Part shown: in pieces, positions 39,582 through 50,715 of the stretch
Numbering within the stretch: position 1 is the stretch's first letter
Layout: the number at the start of each line of letters is the position of its first letter
Assembly: GCF_031179985.1 (NCBI RefSeq)
Contig: NZ_JAPSHJ010000006.1
Coordinates: 55,845-119,844 of the forward strand
Source: Arthrobacter sp.
Lineage (GTDB): Bacteria > Actinomycetota > Actinomycetes > Actinomycetales > Micrococcaceae
Length of the DNA: 64,000 nucleotides
Direction of reading: 5' to 3'
Position numbers and translations under genes: made by a program
Notes under the pieces: model-generated
Seen by the model: only the letters and a program-made list of their open reading frames with translations
Told to the model about the DNA's origin: nothing
Databases searched by the model: none

Positions 39582-41183
39582 TTGAAACTTGAACTCAAGG
39601 GGATTACCAAACGCTTTGGCTCCCTGCTAGCCAACGATCACATTGATGTGGTTGTTGAACCCGGTCAGATTCATTGCCTCCTGGGTGAGAACGGCGCCGG
39701 CAAGTCCACCCTGATGAACGTCCTCTACGGCTTGTACGAGCCCACTGACGGCGAAATCCTCATCGACGGCAAACCTGTCAGCTTCCGCGGGCCCGGAGAT
39801 GCCATGGCCGCCGGCATCGGCATGGTGCACCAGCATTTTATGCTGGTGCCTGTTTTTACGGTTGCCGAAAACGTCGCACTGGGCGCCGAAGCCACCAAGG
39901 CCGGCGGCTTCCTGAACCTGGACGATACGCGGCGGAAAATCAAGGAAATCTCTGACCGGTACGGGTTCGACGTCGATCCTGACGCCCTCGTGGAAGACCT
40001 TCCCGTGGGCGTCCAGCAGCGCGTCGAAATCATCAAGGCCCTGGTCCGCGACGCAAAGGTCCTCATCCTGGATGAGCCGACGGCGGTGCTCACCCCGCAG
40101 GATACCGACGAGCTGCTTGACATCATGCGTCAGCTTAAGAGCAGCGGCACTTCGATCGTCTTCATCTCTCACAAGCTCCGCGAAGTCAAGGCAGTCTCTG
40201 ACACCATTACGGTGATCCGGCGCGGCAAGGTTGTGGGAACTGCTGCTCCGGGGGCTTCAACCACTGAGCTGGCTTCCATGATGGTGGGCCGCTCCGTGAG
40301 CCTCACGCTGGACAAGGAGCCCGCCCAGCCCAAGGAGACCACTTTCGAAGTCAGGGACCTCACCGTGATTGCCCCCAGCGGGCAGCACGTGGTGGACGGA
40401 ATCAGTTTCAGTATCGCCCGGGGTGAGATCCTTGCCGTGGCCGGTGTCCAGGGCAACGGCCAAACGGAACTCACCGAAGCGATTCTGGGCCTGCAGGAGC
40501 GGGTCCACGGATCCATCCTGCTCGACGGCAAGGAACTCCTTGGCCGGAGCGTCAAGGAAGTGCTGCGGGCCGGCGTCGGATTCGTTCCCGAGGACCGGAA
40601 AGTGGACGGACTGATCGGCACCTTCTCCATCGCCGAGAACCTGGTGCTGGACCTCTACGATCAGTCTCCCTTCGCCAAAGGAATCGGTATGAGCCCGGCC
40701 AAGGTCCTGGAGAACGCCACGTCAAGGATTGGGGAATTCGATATCCGCACTCCGTCCGGATCATTGGCTGCCGGCACCTTGTCCGGCGGAAACCAGCAGA
40801 AGGTGGTCATGGCGCGGGAACTCTCGCGTCCGCTGCGTCTTTTCATCGCCTCCCAGCCCACCCGCGGCGTGGACGTGGGCTCTATTGAATTCCTGCACCG
40901 GCGAATCGTCGCCGAACGCGACAACGGCACTCCGGTCATGATCGTGTCCACTGAATTGGATGAGGTCATGGAGCTGGCAGACCGGATTGCAGTGCTTTAC
41001 AAGGGCAAGCTGGTGGGGACTGTTCCGGCCGGCACCAGCAGGGACGTCCTGGGCCTGATGATGGCAGGTCTGTCTCCCGAAGAGGCAGCCCATGCCGACC
41101 GCGCCCATCATGATGGATCACCGGACGATGGATCATCCCCTGAACCCTCCACCTCCCGCGCCGAAGGAGGCGACCATGTCTGA
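39582..41183 (+). CDS. Nucleoside ABC transporter ATP-binding protein (dual ATPase, YufO/NupA type)
   Basis: [33 protein letters not shown]. Confidence 0.93.
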   Translation: MKLELKGITKRFGSLLANDHIDVVVEPGQIHCLLGENGAGKSTLMNVLYGLYEPTDGEILIDGKPVSFRGPGDAMAAGIGMVHQHFMLVPVFTVAENVALGAEATKAGGFLNLDDTRRKIKEISDRYGFDVDPDALVEDLPVGVQQRVEIIKALVRDAKVLILDEPTAVLTPQDTDELLDIMRQLKSSGTSIVFISHKLREVKAVSDTITVIRRGKVVGTAAPGASTTELASMMVGRSVSLTLDKEPAQPKETTFEVRDLTVIAPSGQHVVDGISFSIARGEILAVAGVQGNGQTELTEAILGLQERVHGSILLDGKELLGRSVKEVLRAGVGFVPEDRKVDGLIGTFSIAENLVLDLYDQSPFAKGIGMSPAKVLENATSRIGEFDIRTPSGSLAAGTLSGGNQQKVVMARELSRPLRLFIASQPTRGVDVGSIEFLHRRIVAERDNGTPVMIVSTELDEVMELADRIAVLYKGKLVGTVPAGTSRDVLGLMMAGLSPEEAAHADRAHHDGSPDDGSSPEPSTSRAEGGDHV

Positions 41184-42588
41184 GAAACACAAACACGTGG
41201 CGGACAACCATTCGAAGAAGCCGCCGAAGTCAACAAAGGCCAACGATTCCAACAACGGGACCAACGCCGCTGATGCGCCCGCCCCCGCCGAGGACACAGC
41301 CTCTGCCGTGTCGCTGGACACGGCCGGCGGTGCGATGGGCCCTTCAGCGGTGCCCGTATCTGCCATGAGTGGAACGCTGCCGGGCGGACCCGACACCTTG
41401 CTCCGCAGGATTTTCACCGGCAGCGGGATGGTTTCCCTGCTGGCCGTTCTCCTGGCGCTGATCCTGGGCGGTTTGCTCATTGCCAGCACGGACAAGCAGG
41501 TGGGAGCCACAGCCACCTACTTTTTCGCTCGGCCCACTGACTTCCTCCTTGCGGTCTGGAATGCAGCCACACGTTCTTATGTGGCACTGTTCCAAGGGTC
41601 AGTGTTTAACCCGCGGGGAAACACAGCTGCTGCGCAGTTCGCCCCGTTCATGGAGACCCTCACCATAGCGACGCCGCTGATCACGGCAGGCCTGGGTGTG
41701 GCACTTGCTTTCCGCGCCGGACTGTTCAACATCGGTGCGCAGGGACAGATCATCATGGCAGGCATCCTCGCGGCCTGGGCCGGCTTCGCACTGCATCTGC
41801 CGCTGGGCCTGCATCTGCTGCTGGTCCTCGTGGCGGGCATCATTGGCGGTGCCATCTGGGGAGGGCTGGTGGGTTACCTCAAAGCGCGCACTGGTGCCCA
41901 CGAGGTGATTCTGACCATCATGTTCAACTACATAGCGCTGTATTTCCTCAGGTACCTGCTGAATACTCCCGCATTCCAGCGTCCGGGGGAGACCAACCCT
42001 ATTTCCCCCATCCTGGATCCGACCGCCGTCTATCCGCAGATTTTTGGCACCCAGTACCGGCTCCACCTCGGCTTTGTCCTTGCCATCGCGGCCACTGTAC
42101 TGGTGTGGTGGCTCCTTAACCGCTCCACCATCGGCTTCGAATTCCGGGCAGTGGGCGCCAACCCCAAGGCGGCACTGACAGCAGGAATCAACGTTCCACG
42201 TGCAACCATCCTGGTGATGGCCCTTGCCGGGGCCTTGGCTGGAATGTCCGGCGTGGCCCAGGTTGCGGGAACCGAGAAGGTCCTCACCGACGGCGTCGCG
42301 GCTACTTACGGTTTTGATGCCATCACTGTTGCGCTGTTGGGACGTTCGACGCCGTGGGGGACGTTCGCAGCCGGCCTGCTGTTCGGCGCCTTCCGTGCAG
42401 GTGCGGTCCAGATGCAGATCCAAACCGGGACACCTATCGACATTGTCCTGGTGGTCCAGTCGCTCATCGTCCTGTTCATCGCCGCCCCGCCACTGGTGCG
42501 GGCCGTCTTCGGGCTGAACCCGCGGCGGAAGAAAACGGCTACCGCCGGTAAGTCCACAACGGCAGCCACCACCGGAGGTGCCGCATGA
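41176..42588 (+). CDS. Nucleoside ABC transporter permease (YufP/NupB type)
   Basis: Multi-TM; FRAGLFNIGAQGQIIMAGILAAW. Confidence 0.9.
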   Translation: MSEKHKHVADNHSKKPPKSTKANDSNNGTNAADAPAPAEDTASAVSLDTAGGAMGPSAVPVSAMSGTLPGGPDTLLRRIFTGSGMVSLLAVLLALILGGLLIASTDKQVGATATYFFARPTDFLLAVWNAATRSYVALFQGSVFNPRGNTAAAQFAPFMETLTIATPLITAGLGVALAFRAGLFNIGAQGQIIMAGILAAWAGFALHLPLGLHLLLVLVAGIIGGAIWGGLVGYLKARTGAHEVILTIMFNYIALYFLRYLLNTPAFQRPGETNPISPILDPTAVYPQIFGTQYRLHLGFVLAIAATVLVWWLLNRSTIGFEFRAVGANPKAALTAGINVPRATILVMALAGALAGMSGVAQVAGTEKVLTDGVAATYGFDAITVALLGRSTPWGTFAAGLLFGAFRAGAVQMQIQTGTPIDIVLVVQSLIVLFIAAPPLVRAVFGLNPRRKKTATAGKSTTAATTGGAA

Positions 42589-43898
42589 GCACAACAACTA
42601 CAGCACCCAAGCCAGGAACCCCGCAGCCGGGCACTACCCGGATCCAGGGCTCCTCAGCCAAACCGGTCACCTGGAAAATCCCCATCCTGCTGGCGGCGCT
42701 GGGCCTCGTGGCCTTTGTGTTCTTTGGAGTCATGGGTCCCAACCAGACTGCAAAGTTCGGGATCTCCTCAGCGGGCGACTTCTTCCAGCTGCCTGTCATC
42801 GAAGTGCCGGCGTTCCTTGCAGGCATTGTGCTGTCCGTGGTCCTGCTCGGCCTGGCCGGTTATGCGGTGTATCTGAAGACGAGGAACCAGTCAGCCCCGC
42901 GGTGGCTTCCCATTGCATTCATCGTCGTATTTGTCGTGGCCTTCCTGATCTGGCTGGTGGGAGGCGCACGCACGCCGAACATTTCCCTTGCCGGGCTGAT
43001 TGCCGGATCCGTGACGCTTGCCGTTCCGCTGGTCTTCGGCTCGCTGTCAGGCGTCTTGTGCGAGCGGGTTGGCGTGGTGAATATCGCCATCGAGGGACAG
43101 TTGCTCGGCGGTGCCTTTACGGCTGCCATCGTGGCAAGCATTACGAAGAACCCCTTCATCGGACTCCTGGCTGCGGCCCTTGCCGGCGCCGTCGTCTCCG
43201 TGGTCCTTGCCCTGTTCAGCATCAAATACCTCGTCAACCAGATCATCGTTGGTGTGGTGCTGAACGTCCTGGTGTCCGGTCTGACCGGGTTCATGTTCAG
43301 CACGGTGATGCAGGCCGACCCGGAGCAGTTCAACTCGCCGGACAGGCTGCCTATTGTGGATATCCCGGTGCTCTCAAGCATTCCCCTGATCGGGCCGATC
43401 CTCTTCAGGCAGTCCGTGGTTGGCTACCTTATGTACATTGCGGTGATCGTGGTGTGGATTGGATTGTTCAAGACGAAGTGGGGCCTCCGGGTCCGTGCGG
43501 TGGGTGAACATCCGGAAGCAGCTGACACCATGGGCATCAAAGTCAACGCCACCCGATTCTGGAATGTCACGCTCGGTGGCGCGATCGCCGGTATCGGCGG
43601 TTCGTTCTTCACCCTGGTGGCCATCGACAGCTTCACCAAGGAGATCTCCGGCGGGCGCGGTTTCATAGCCCTGGCTGCCCTGATCTTCGGACGCTGGAAC
43701 CCCATCGGCGCCTTCTTTGCAGCATTGCTGTTCGGTTTTGCCGACAACCTGCAAAGCATCGTCACCATCATTGGTACCCCCGTACCGAGCCAGTTCATGG
43801 CCATGCTGCCGTACCTGGTAACCGTGCTGGCCGTGGCCGGACTGGTGGGCCGCTCCAGACCACCTGCCGCAAGCGGCATTCCGTACGTCAAGGGTTGA
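42585..43898 (+). CDS. Nucleoside ABC transporter permease (YufQ/NupC type)
   Basis: Multi-TM; CERVGVVNIAIEGQLLGGAFTAA. ATGA overlap with the previous CDS. Confidence 0.9.
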   Translation: MSTTTTAPKPGTPQPGTTRIQGSSAKPVTWKIPILLAALGLVAFVFFGVMGPNQTAKFGISSAGDFFQLPVIEVPAFLAGIVLSVVLLGLAGYAVYLKTRNQSAPRWLPIAFIVVFVVAFLIWLVGGARTPNISLAGLIAGSVTLAVPLVFGSLSGVLCERVGVVNIAIEGQLLGGAFTAAIVASITKNPFIGLLAAALAGAVVSVVLALFSIKYLVNQIIVGVVLNVLVSGLTGFMFSTVMQADPEQFNSPDRLPIVDIPVLSSIPLIGPILFRQSVVGYLMYIAVIVVWIGLFKTKWGLRVRAVGEHPEAADTMGIKVNATRFWNVTLGGAIAGIGGSFFTLVAIDSFTKEISGGRGFIALAALIFGRWNPIGAFFAALLFGFADNLQSIVTIIGTPVPSQFMAMLPYLVTVLAVAGLVGRSRPPAASGIPYVKG

Positions 43899-43903
43899 GC
43901 AGG

Positions 43904-44308
43904 ATGACCACCACGGAAGTCGATTGGCAGGCTCTGGAGGCTGCCGCCGTCGCTGCTATGAACAACGCCTATGTCCCCTACTCAAAGTTCCCGGTGGGGG
44001 CTGCGGCCCTCACCTCGGACGGCCGGACCGTCAGCGGCTGCAACGTGGAAAATGCCAGTTACGGCCTGACCCTTTGCGCGGAATGTTGCTTGGTAGGCAA
44101 CCTGCACATGAGTGGAGGCGGCCTGCTGCGTGCCTTTTATTGCGTGGACGCCGACGGCCAGGTGCTCATGCCGTGCGGGCGATGCCGCCAGCTGCTCTAC
44201 GAGTTCCGCGCACCGGACATGGAACTAATGACCACCCAGGGAATCAAGACAATGGACCAGGTGCTTCCCGACGCATTTGGTCCCCAACACTTGGAGGAAA
44301 CCCGGTGA
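43904..44308 (+). CDS. cdd: Cytidine deaminase
   Basis: YVPYSKFPVGAA, GCNVENASYGLTLCAE, CGRCRQLLYEF. Confidence 0.95.
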   Translation: MTTTEVDWQALEAAAVAAMNNAYVPYSKFPVGAAALTSDGRTVSGCNVENASYGLTLCAECCLVGNLHMSGGGLLRAFYCVDADGQVLMPCGRCRQLLYEFRAPDMELMTTQGIKTMDQVLPDAFGPQHLEETR

Positions 44309-45627
44309 CACTCACCCCAAACAAAACTGAAGCGTTCGACGCCGTCGACATCATCCGCATCAAGCGGGACAAGGGTGTGCTCAGCCCGGAGCAGATCGAC
44401 TGGACCATCGACGCTTACACGCGGGGCGCCATCGCCGATGAGCAGATGGCGGCACTGAATATGGCCATCCTGCTCAACGGCATGGACCGGGCGGAAATCT
44501 CCCGCTGGACCGCCGCCATGATCGCATCGGGCGAGCGGATGGACTTCTCTGCACTGCGGCGTCCCGACGGTGGTGTGAAGGCTACCAGTGACAAGCACTC
44601 CACGGGCGGCGTGGGGGACAAGATCACCCTTCCGCTTGCACCGCTGGTTGCGGTGTTCGGTGTCGCCGTTCCGCAGCTCTCCGGCCGCGGTCTGGGCCAT
44701 ACGGGCGGCACCCTGGACAAGCTCGAATCGATCCCCGGCTGGCGTGCCGCTCTTAGCAACGAGGAAATGATGGCTCAGCTGCAGGACGTGGGAGCCGTGA
44801 TTTGTGCAGCCGGTGCCGGCCTCGCCCCCGCGGACAAGAAGCTGTACGCCCTGCGGGATGTGACCGGAACAGTCGAAGCCATTCCGCTCATTGCCTCCTC
44901 CATCATGAGCAAGAAGATTGCGGAAGGCACCGGCTCACTGGTACTCGACGTCAAAGTGGGCAGCGGGGCCTTTATGAAGGACGAGGCACGGGCCCGCGAA
45001 CTGGCCGAAACCATGGTGGCCCTGGGCAAGGACGCAGGAGTAAACACGGTCGCCCTGCTGACCAACATGAACACGCCGTTGGGTCTGACGGCAGGCAACG
45101 CGATCGAAGTAGAGGAATCGGTCGAGGTGCTTGCGGGCGGCGGTCCGGACGACGTCGTCGAACTGACCGTGACGCTTGCCGGGGAGATGCTCGCCTGCGC
45201 CGGCGTCCACGATGCCGATCCGCGGGCGGCCCTGAAGGACGGCCGGGCCATGGATGTCTGGAACCGCATGATCGAGGCGCAGGGCGGGGATCCCCGTGCG
45301 GCGCTTCCGGTGGCCAAGGAATCAGAAGTGATTTATGCGCCGGCCGACGGCGTGCTGGTGGAACTTGATGCCATGGCTGTGGGGGTGGCCGCATGGCGTC
45401 TGGGTGCAGGCCGGGCCCGCAAGGAGGACCAGGTCCAGGCGGGCGCCGGTGTTCGAATGCATGCAAAACCGGGTGCGACAGTGAGGGCAGGAGAGCCGCT
45501 GATGACGCTGCTGACAGATACCCCGGAAAAATTCGCACGGGCCAAGGAAGCCCTCGAGCGCGCTGTAACCATTGCCCCCGATGGTTCCCGGCCGGCACAG
45601 CAGCTCATTATTGACCGCATAGCATAA
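44305..45627 (+). CDS. deoA: Thymidine phosphorylase
   Basis: KHSTGGVGDKITLPLAPLVA, SGRGLGHTGGTLDKLESIPG. GTG start chosen within ORF 43924. Confidence 0.95.
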   Translation: MTLTPNKTEAFDAVDIIRIKRDKGVLSPEQIDWTIDAYTRGAIADEQMAALNMAILLNGMDRAEISRWTAAMIASGERMDFSALRRPDGGVKATSDKHSTGGVGDKITLPLAPLVAVFGVAVPQLSGRGLGHTGGTLDKLESIPGWRAALSNEEMMAQLQDVGAVICAAGAGLAPADKKLYALRDVTGTVEAIPLIASSIMSKKIAEGTGSLVLDVKVGSGAFMKDEARARELAETMVALGKDAGVNTVALLTNMNTPLGLTAGNAIEVEESVEVLAGGGPDDVVELTVTLAGEMLACAGVHDADPRAALKDGRAMDVWNRMIEAQGGDPRAALPVAKESEVIYAPADGVLVELDAMAVGVAAWRLGAGRARKEDQVQAGAGVRMHAKPGATVRAGEPLMTLLTDTPEKFARAKEALERAVTIAPDGSRPAQQLIIDRIA

Positions 45628-45664
45628 ACAGGAGCGAACACGTCCCGGCGGCCATTAGGAAACT

Positions 45665-46318
45665 GTGCAGGAAATCAACGACTTCATTCTCGCGGCGGCA
45701 GGACAGCCCTGGGTCCTGTTCCTGGTACTGGCGTGTTGTCTCATTGATGGGTTTTTCCCGCCCATTCCCAGCGAATCCGTGGTGGTTGGCCTTGCTGCTG
45801 TAGCCGCGACGGCGGATGTCCCCAATCCCTGGCTGCTCGCCGTGGTCGCAGCGCTCGGTGCCTTCACCGGCGACAATATTGCGTATTTGATCGGCAGGGG
45901 TGTGGGGACAAGCCGCTGGAGGTGGATGCGCGGACGCCGGATGCAGAAGGCGTTCCGCTGGGCCGGACTCGAGCTAAGGAAACGGCCTGCCTCCCTGATC
46001 CTCGTAGCCCGGTTTGTTCCCATTGGTCGGGTTGCAGTCAATCTCACCGCCGGAGCTACCCATTTCCGGCACATGCGCTTCGTGCTTCTCACCGTGATGT
46101 CAGCAATCCTGTGGGCCGCTTACTCCGTAGGAATCGGACTGTTTTTCGGGCAATGGTTCGAAGATAACCATCTGCTGGGGGCCGTGATCGCCATCATCTG
46201 CGCGGTCGGTCTTGGCATCGTGGTGGACCTCGTGATCAGCAGGCTGCGCGGCAAGCTGCCGGACGAGCCGGATGAAGAGTCCGGCGAGCGTGAGGCGTCC
46301 CGCGAGGCAGGCGCTTGA
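45665..46318 (+). CDS. DedA family membrane protein
   Basis: DedA/SNARE-associated domain: GAFTGDNIAYLIGRGVG...RFVPIGRVAVNLTAGATHF. Confidence 0.9.
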   Translation: MQEINDFILAAAGQPWVLFLVLACCLIDGFFPPIPSESVVVGLAAVAATADVPNPWLLAVVAALGAFTGDNIAYLIGRGVGTSRWRWMRGRRMQKAFRWAGLELRKRPASLILVARFVPIGRVAVNLTAGATHFRHMRFVLLTVMSAILWAAYSVGIGLFFGQWFEDNHLLGAVIAIICAVGLGIVVDLVISRLRGKLPDEPDEESGEREASREAGA

Positions 46319-46437
46319 ACGGAAGAATCGCCAAGCTGGTTTTCAGCCTTGCGAGGTAGTTTTGTTGTTGCAAGATCAGCCCGTGGGTGGATACTTCCAG
46401 TCGCTAGATAAGAATACGCTGAAACTGGTGTTTCCCC

Positions 46438-46469
46438 CGGCCGGGGCGTAGCGAACGACGCCCCGGCCG
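46438..46469. terminator. GC-rich hairpin between the two dedA genes
   Basis: CGGCCGGGGCGT-AGCGAACG-ACGCCCCGGCCG, 12-bp perfect stem with no clear U tract. Confidence 0.45.
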
Positions 46470-46535
46470 TGGGACACTGAAGAGCGATTTCCATCACATG
46501 CAGCTGCGAGATTTTTCGTCTAGGAGAACCACCGC

Positions 46536-47264
46536 GTGGAGTTTATTAATGAGGCCGTGCTCCATGCGGCGGGACAGTGGTGGATCTACCCTGTATTGCT
46601 TCTGTTTTTCTTCGTTGACGGCTTCGCCATGGTGGTCCCCAGCGAGACCCTCATCGTCGCGCTCGCGGCCTTCTCCCGGCACAGCGGGGAACCGAATCTC
46701 TGGATCCTTGGCGCGACCGCCCTGGTTGGAGCCATCGCCGGCGACAACATGGCATTCCTCCTGGGACGGAAGATCGGCCTGGAACGCTGGAAGTGGATGC
46801 GCCGGGCGAAGGTCCAAAAGGCCTTCGGCTGGGCACGCTACGAACTTGAAAAACGCGGCGCTGTCCTGATCTTCACAGCAAGGTACATCCCCTGGGGGCG
46901 TGTGGCGGTCAACTACGTGGCAGGGAGCACCGGCTTTGGACACCGCCGCTTTTTCCTGCTGGACGCCTTCGCCTGCATCACCTGGGTGGGCTACTCAATC
47001 GGCATCGGTATCCTTGCCAGCTCGTTCCCCTGGCTGCACCACAATCCGCTGCTTAGCGCCGGAATTGCCGTGGTGTTCGCCATCGTGCTGGGAATCCTCA
47101 TCGACCACGTCCTGCGCTGGTGGCACAAGCATCTTGCACGCAACGATGCCGAAGTGGTTGATGAATGGCTGGACGGCGGTCCTGCCGGTGCGCAGACCCT
47201 GGAAACCGCCGCGTCTCCCATCCTCGCCTCTACTGCATTGGACCCGGAACCAGGCGGAAGGTAG
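46536..47264 (+). CDS. DedA family membrane protein (second copy)
   Basis: GAIAGDNMAFLLGRKIG...ARYIPWGRVAVNYVAGSTGF. Confidence 0.9.
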   Translation: MEFINEAVLHAAGQWWIYPVLLLFFFVDGFAMVVPSETLIVALAAFSRHSGEPNLWILGATALVGAIAGDNMAFLLGRKIGLERWKWMRRAKVQKAFGWARYELEKRGAVLIFTARYIPWGRVAVNYVAGSTGFGHRRFFLLDAFACITWVGYSIGIGILASSFPWLHHNPLLSAGIAVVFAIVLGILIDHVLRWWHKHLARNDAEVVDEWLDGGPAGAQTLETAASPILASTALDPEPGGR

Positions 47265-47303
47265 CGGCTGGCATTAGCCGGCCGGCAACCCTAAGGTTGG
47301 AAC

Positions 47304-48449
47304 GTGACTGAGCCTATCCTTGACGCTGCCCCTGCCCTCGACTTCGACCTGAAGAGCCTTCCTAAGGTCTCCCTGCATGACCATCTGGATGGCGGATTGC
47401 GCCCGTCCACGATTATTGAACTGGCCAATGAGGTGGGCCACACCCTGCCCACAACCGATCCTGTAGCGCTCGGTGAGTGGTTCCGCGAGTCCGCTGATTC
47501 AGGCTCCCTTGTCCGCTACCTGGAAACCTTCGACCACACCGTTGCCGTCATGCAGACCAAGGACGGCCTGTTCCGGGTCGCCAAGGAGTTCGTCGAGGAT
47601 CTGGCGGACGACGGCGTCGTGTACGGCGAAGTGCGTTGGGCCCCTGAGCAGCACCTCCAGAAGGGCTTGACCCTGGACGAGACCGTTGAAGCGGTGCAGG
47701 CCGGCCTTGAGGCCGGCGTCGACGCCGTTGCCGAAAGCGGCCGCGACATCCAGGTAGGCCAACTCATCACCGCCATGCGCCATGCTGACCGTGGCCAGGA
47801 AATCGCCGAACTTGCCGTGCGGCACCGGGACAATGGCGCAGTGGGCTTCGACATCGCCGGAGCTGAGGACGGGTTCCTGCCGTCACGCTTCAAGGACGCC
47901 TTCACTTACCTGGCTGAAAACAACTTCCCTGCCACCGTCCACGCCGGCGAGGCCGCAGGCCTGGAAAGCATCCAGTCCGCGCTGGTGGACGGCCGGGCCC
48001 TCCGCCTGGGCCATGGTGTACGCATCGCCGAGGACATCATGGTTGAGTTCGAAGACGCGGAAGATGCCTCTGACGACGACGACAACGTGGGCCTCGTGAC
48101 CCTTGGTAATCTCTCAAGCTGGGTCCGGGACCGGGGCATCGCCTTGGAAATCTGCCCCTCCTCCAACCTTCAGACCGGTGCCATCGCAGGATTCGGCGAC
48201 GACCTCGACAGCCACCCGCTGGACATGCTGTACCAACTGGGCTTCAACGTCACCATCAACACCGACAACCGCCTCATGAGCGGGGTGACGCTCACCGACG
48301 AGTTTGAACTCCTGGTTGAGACGTTCGATTATGACCTCGATGACCTGCTTGAACTGACGCTCAACGCAGCCGAGGCCGCCTTCCTGCCTCTCGAAGAGAA
48401 AGAAGCACTCGTCGAATACATCAACGACGCCTACGCCAACCTTGCCTGA
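47304..48449 (+). CDS. add: Adenosine deaminase
   Basis: LPKVSLHDHLDGGLRP, VHAGEAAGLESI, LRLGHGVRI, NTDNRLMSGVTLTDE. Confidence 0.95.
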   Translation: MTEPILDAAPALDFDLKSLPKVSLHDHLDGGLRPSTIIELANEVGHTLPTTDPVALGEWFRESADSGSLVRYLETFDHTVAVMQTKDGLFRVAKEFVEDLADDGVVYGEVRWAPEQHLQKGLTLDETVEAVQAGLEAGVDAVAESGRDIQVGQLITAMRHADRGQEIAELAVRHRDNGAVGFDIAGAEDGFLPSRFKDAFTYLAENNFPATVHAGEAAGLESIQSALVDGRALRLGHGVRIAEDIMVEFEDAEDASDDDDNVGLVTLGNLSSWVRDRGIALEICPSSNLQTGAIAGFGDDLDSHPLDMLYQLGFNVTINTDNRLMSGVTLTDEFELLVETFDYDLDDLLELTLNAAEAAFLPLEEKEALVEYINDAYANLA

Positions 48450-49152
48450 TAGCGGCGCATCCGGGCCCGACAGCCGTCGTCCTGAAAGCAAGGCAACTCC
48501 CGTTGCGGAACTGATTGCCGTTATCGCAGCCCTCCGGGAGCACTGCCCCTGGATGGGGGCTCTGACTCACGAGTCACTCGTGGAGTATTTGCTGGAGGAA
48601 GCCTTTGAGGTGGCCGAGTCCATTGAGACGGGCGCTGATGAGGCCGAGCTCCAGGGTGAGCTGGGCGATGTCCTCCTGCAGGTTGTGCTCCACGCCCGTC
48701 TGGCCCAGGAACGCGATGTCTTCGACTTCGACGACGTCATCCGCAGCATCACCGGCAAGATGATCCGCCGCAACCCCCACGTTTTCCGTCCCGACGGTAG
48801 TCTCCAGGACACCTTCCCGGCCACGGTGGCTGAGATCGTGCAGAAATGGGATGCCGTGAAAAGGGCCGAAAAGCCGGCAGGCACGGGTGTCTTCGAAGGC
48901 ATTCCGCTCGCTTTACCCGCTCTTGCCCGTGCCCAGAAGTCACTGGACCGGGCAGAGCGGGCCGGACTGGACACACCCGCAGTGCCGCCTGTAAAGCTGC
49001 CTCCGGCAGACCAGGGTGAGTACTCCGAAAAGGAACTCGGCGAGCTCCTTTTTGGCCTTGTGGCGGCGGCTCGGGCCCAGGGACTGGATGCCGAACGCGC
49101 CTTGCGTGGGGCGATCCGCGAATTCCAGGAAAGCCACGGCTCGCCTTCATGA
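48442..49152 (+). CDS. mazG: MazG family nucleotide pyrophosphohydrolase
   Basis: LREHCPWMGALTHESLVEYLLEEAFEVAESIE...ELGDVLLQVVLHARLAQE. Confidence 0.92.
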   Translation: MPDSGASGPDSRRPESKATPVAELIAVIAALREHCPWMGALTHESLVEYLLEEAFEVAESIETGADEAELQGELGDVLLQVVLHARLAQERDVFDFDDVIRSITGKMIRRNPHVFRPDGSLQDTFPATVAEIVQKWDAVKRAEKPAGTGVFEGIPLALPALARAQKSLDRAERAGLDTPAVPPVKLPPADQGEYSEKELGELLFGLVAAARAQGLDAERALRGAIREFQESHGSPS

Positions 49153-49200
49153 CGTCAAGGTGCCGGAGAGGTTTCCGTAACCTGTACCACTCTCGACTAG

Positions 49201-50553
<1,353 letters not shown>

Positions 50554-50571
50554 TAGCCGCTAAAACGCTTG

Positions 50572-50614
50572 ACCGGTGGCTATGGTTGAAAGACCATGGC
50601 CACCGGTTTTCTTT
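50572..50614 (+). terminator. Rho-independent terminator after eno
   Basis: ACCGGTGGCTATGGT-TGAAAG-ACCATGGCCACCGGTTTTCTTT. Confidence 0.8.
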
Positions 50615-50715
50615 AACCGGGAAGGCAGTCAGGCCCACTGGGCCGGCAAGAGCAACAAAACAGCAAGGCAAGCGCAGCAACCCGCCCGCAAGGACAAGGG
50701 CATTACAGGAGTGTC

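Noticed and set aside
41599-42597. 332-aa minus-strand ORF opposite the nucleoside permease
   Set aside because: Shadow ORF; the + strand permease has clear TM and family motifs.
43924-44304. N-terminal extension of the deoA ORF through cdd
   Set aside because: The frame runs open through cdd, but thymidine phosphorylase homology begins at the GTG at 44305; not a fusion.
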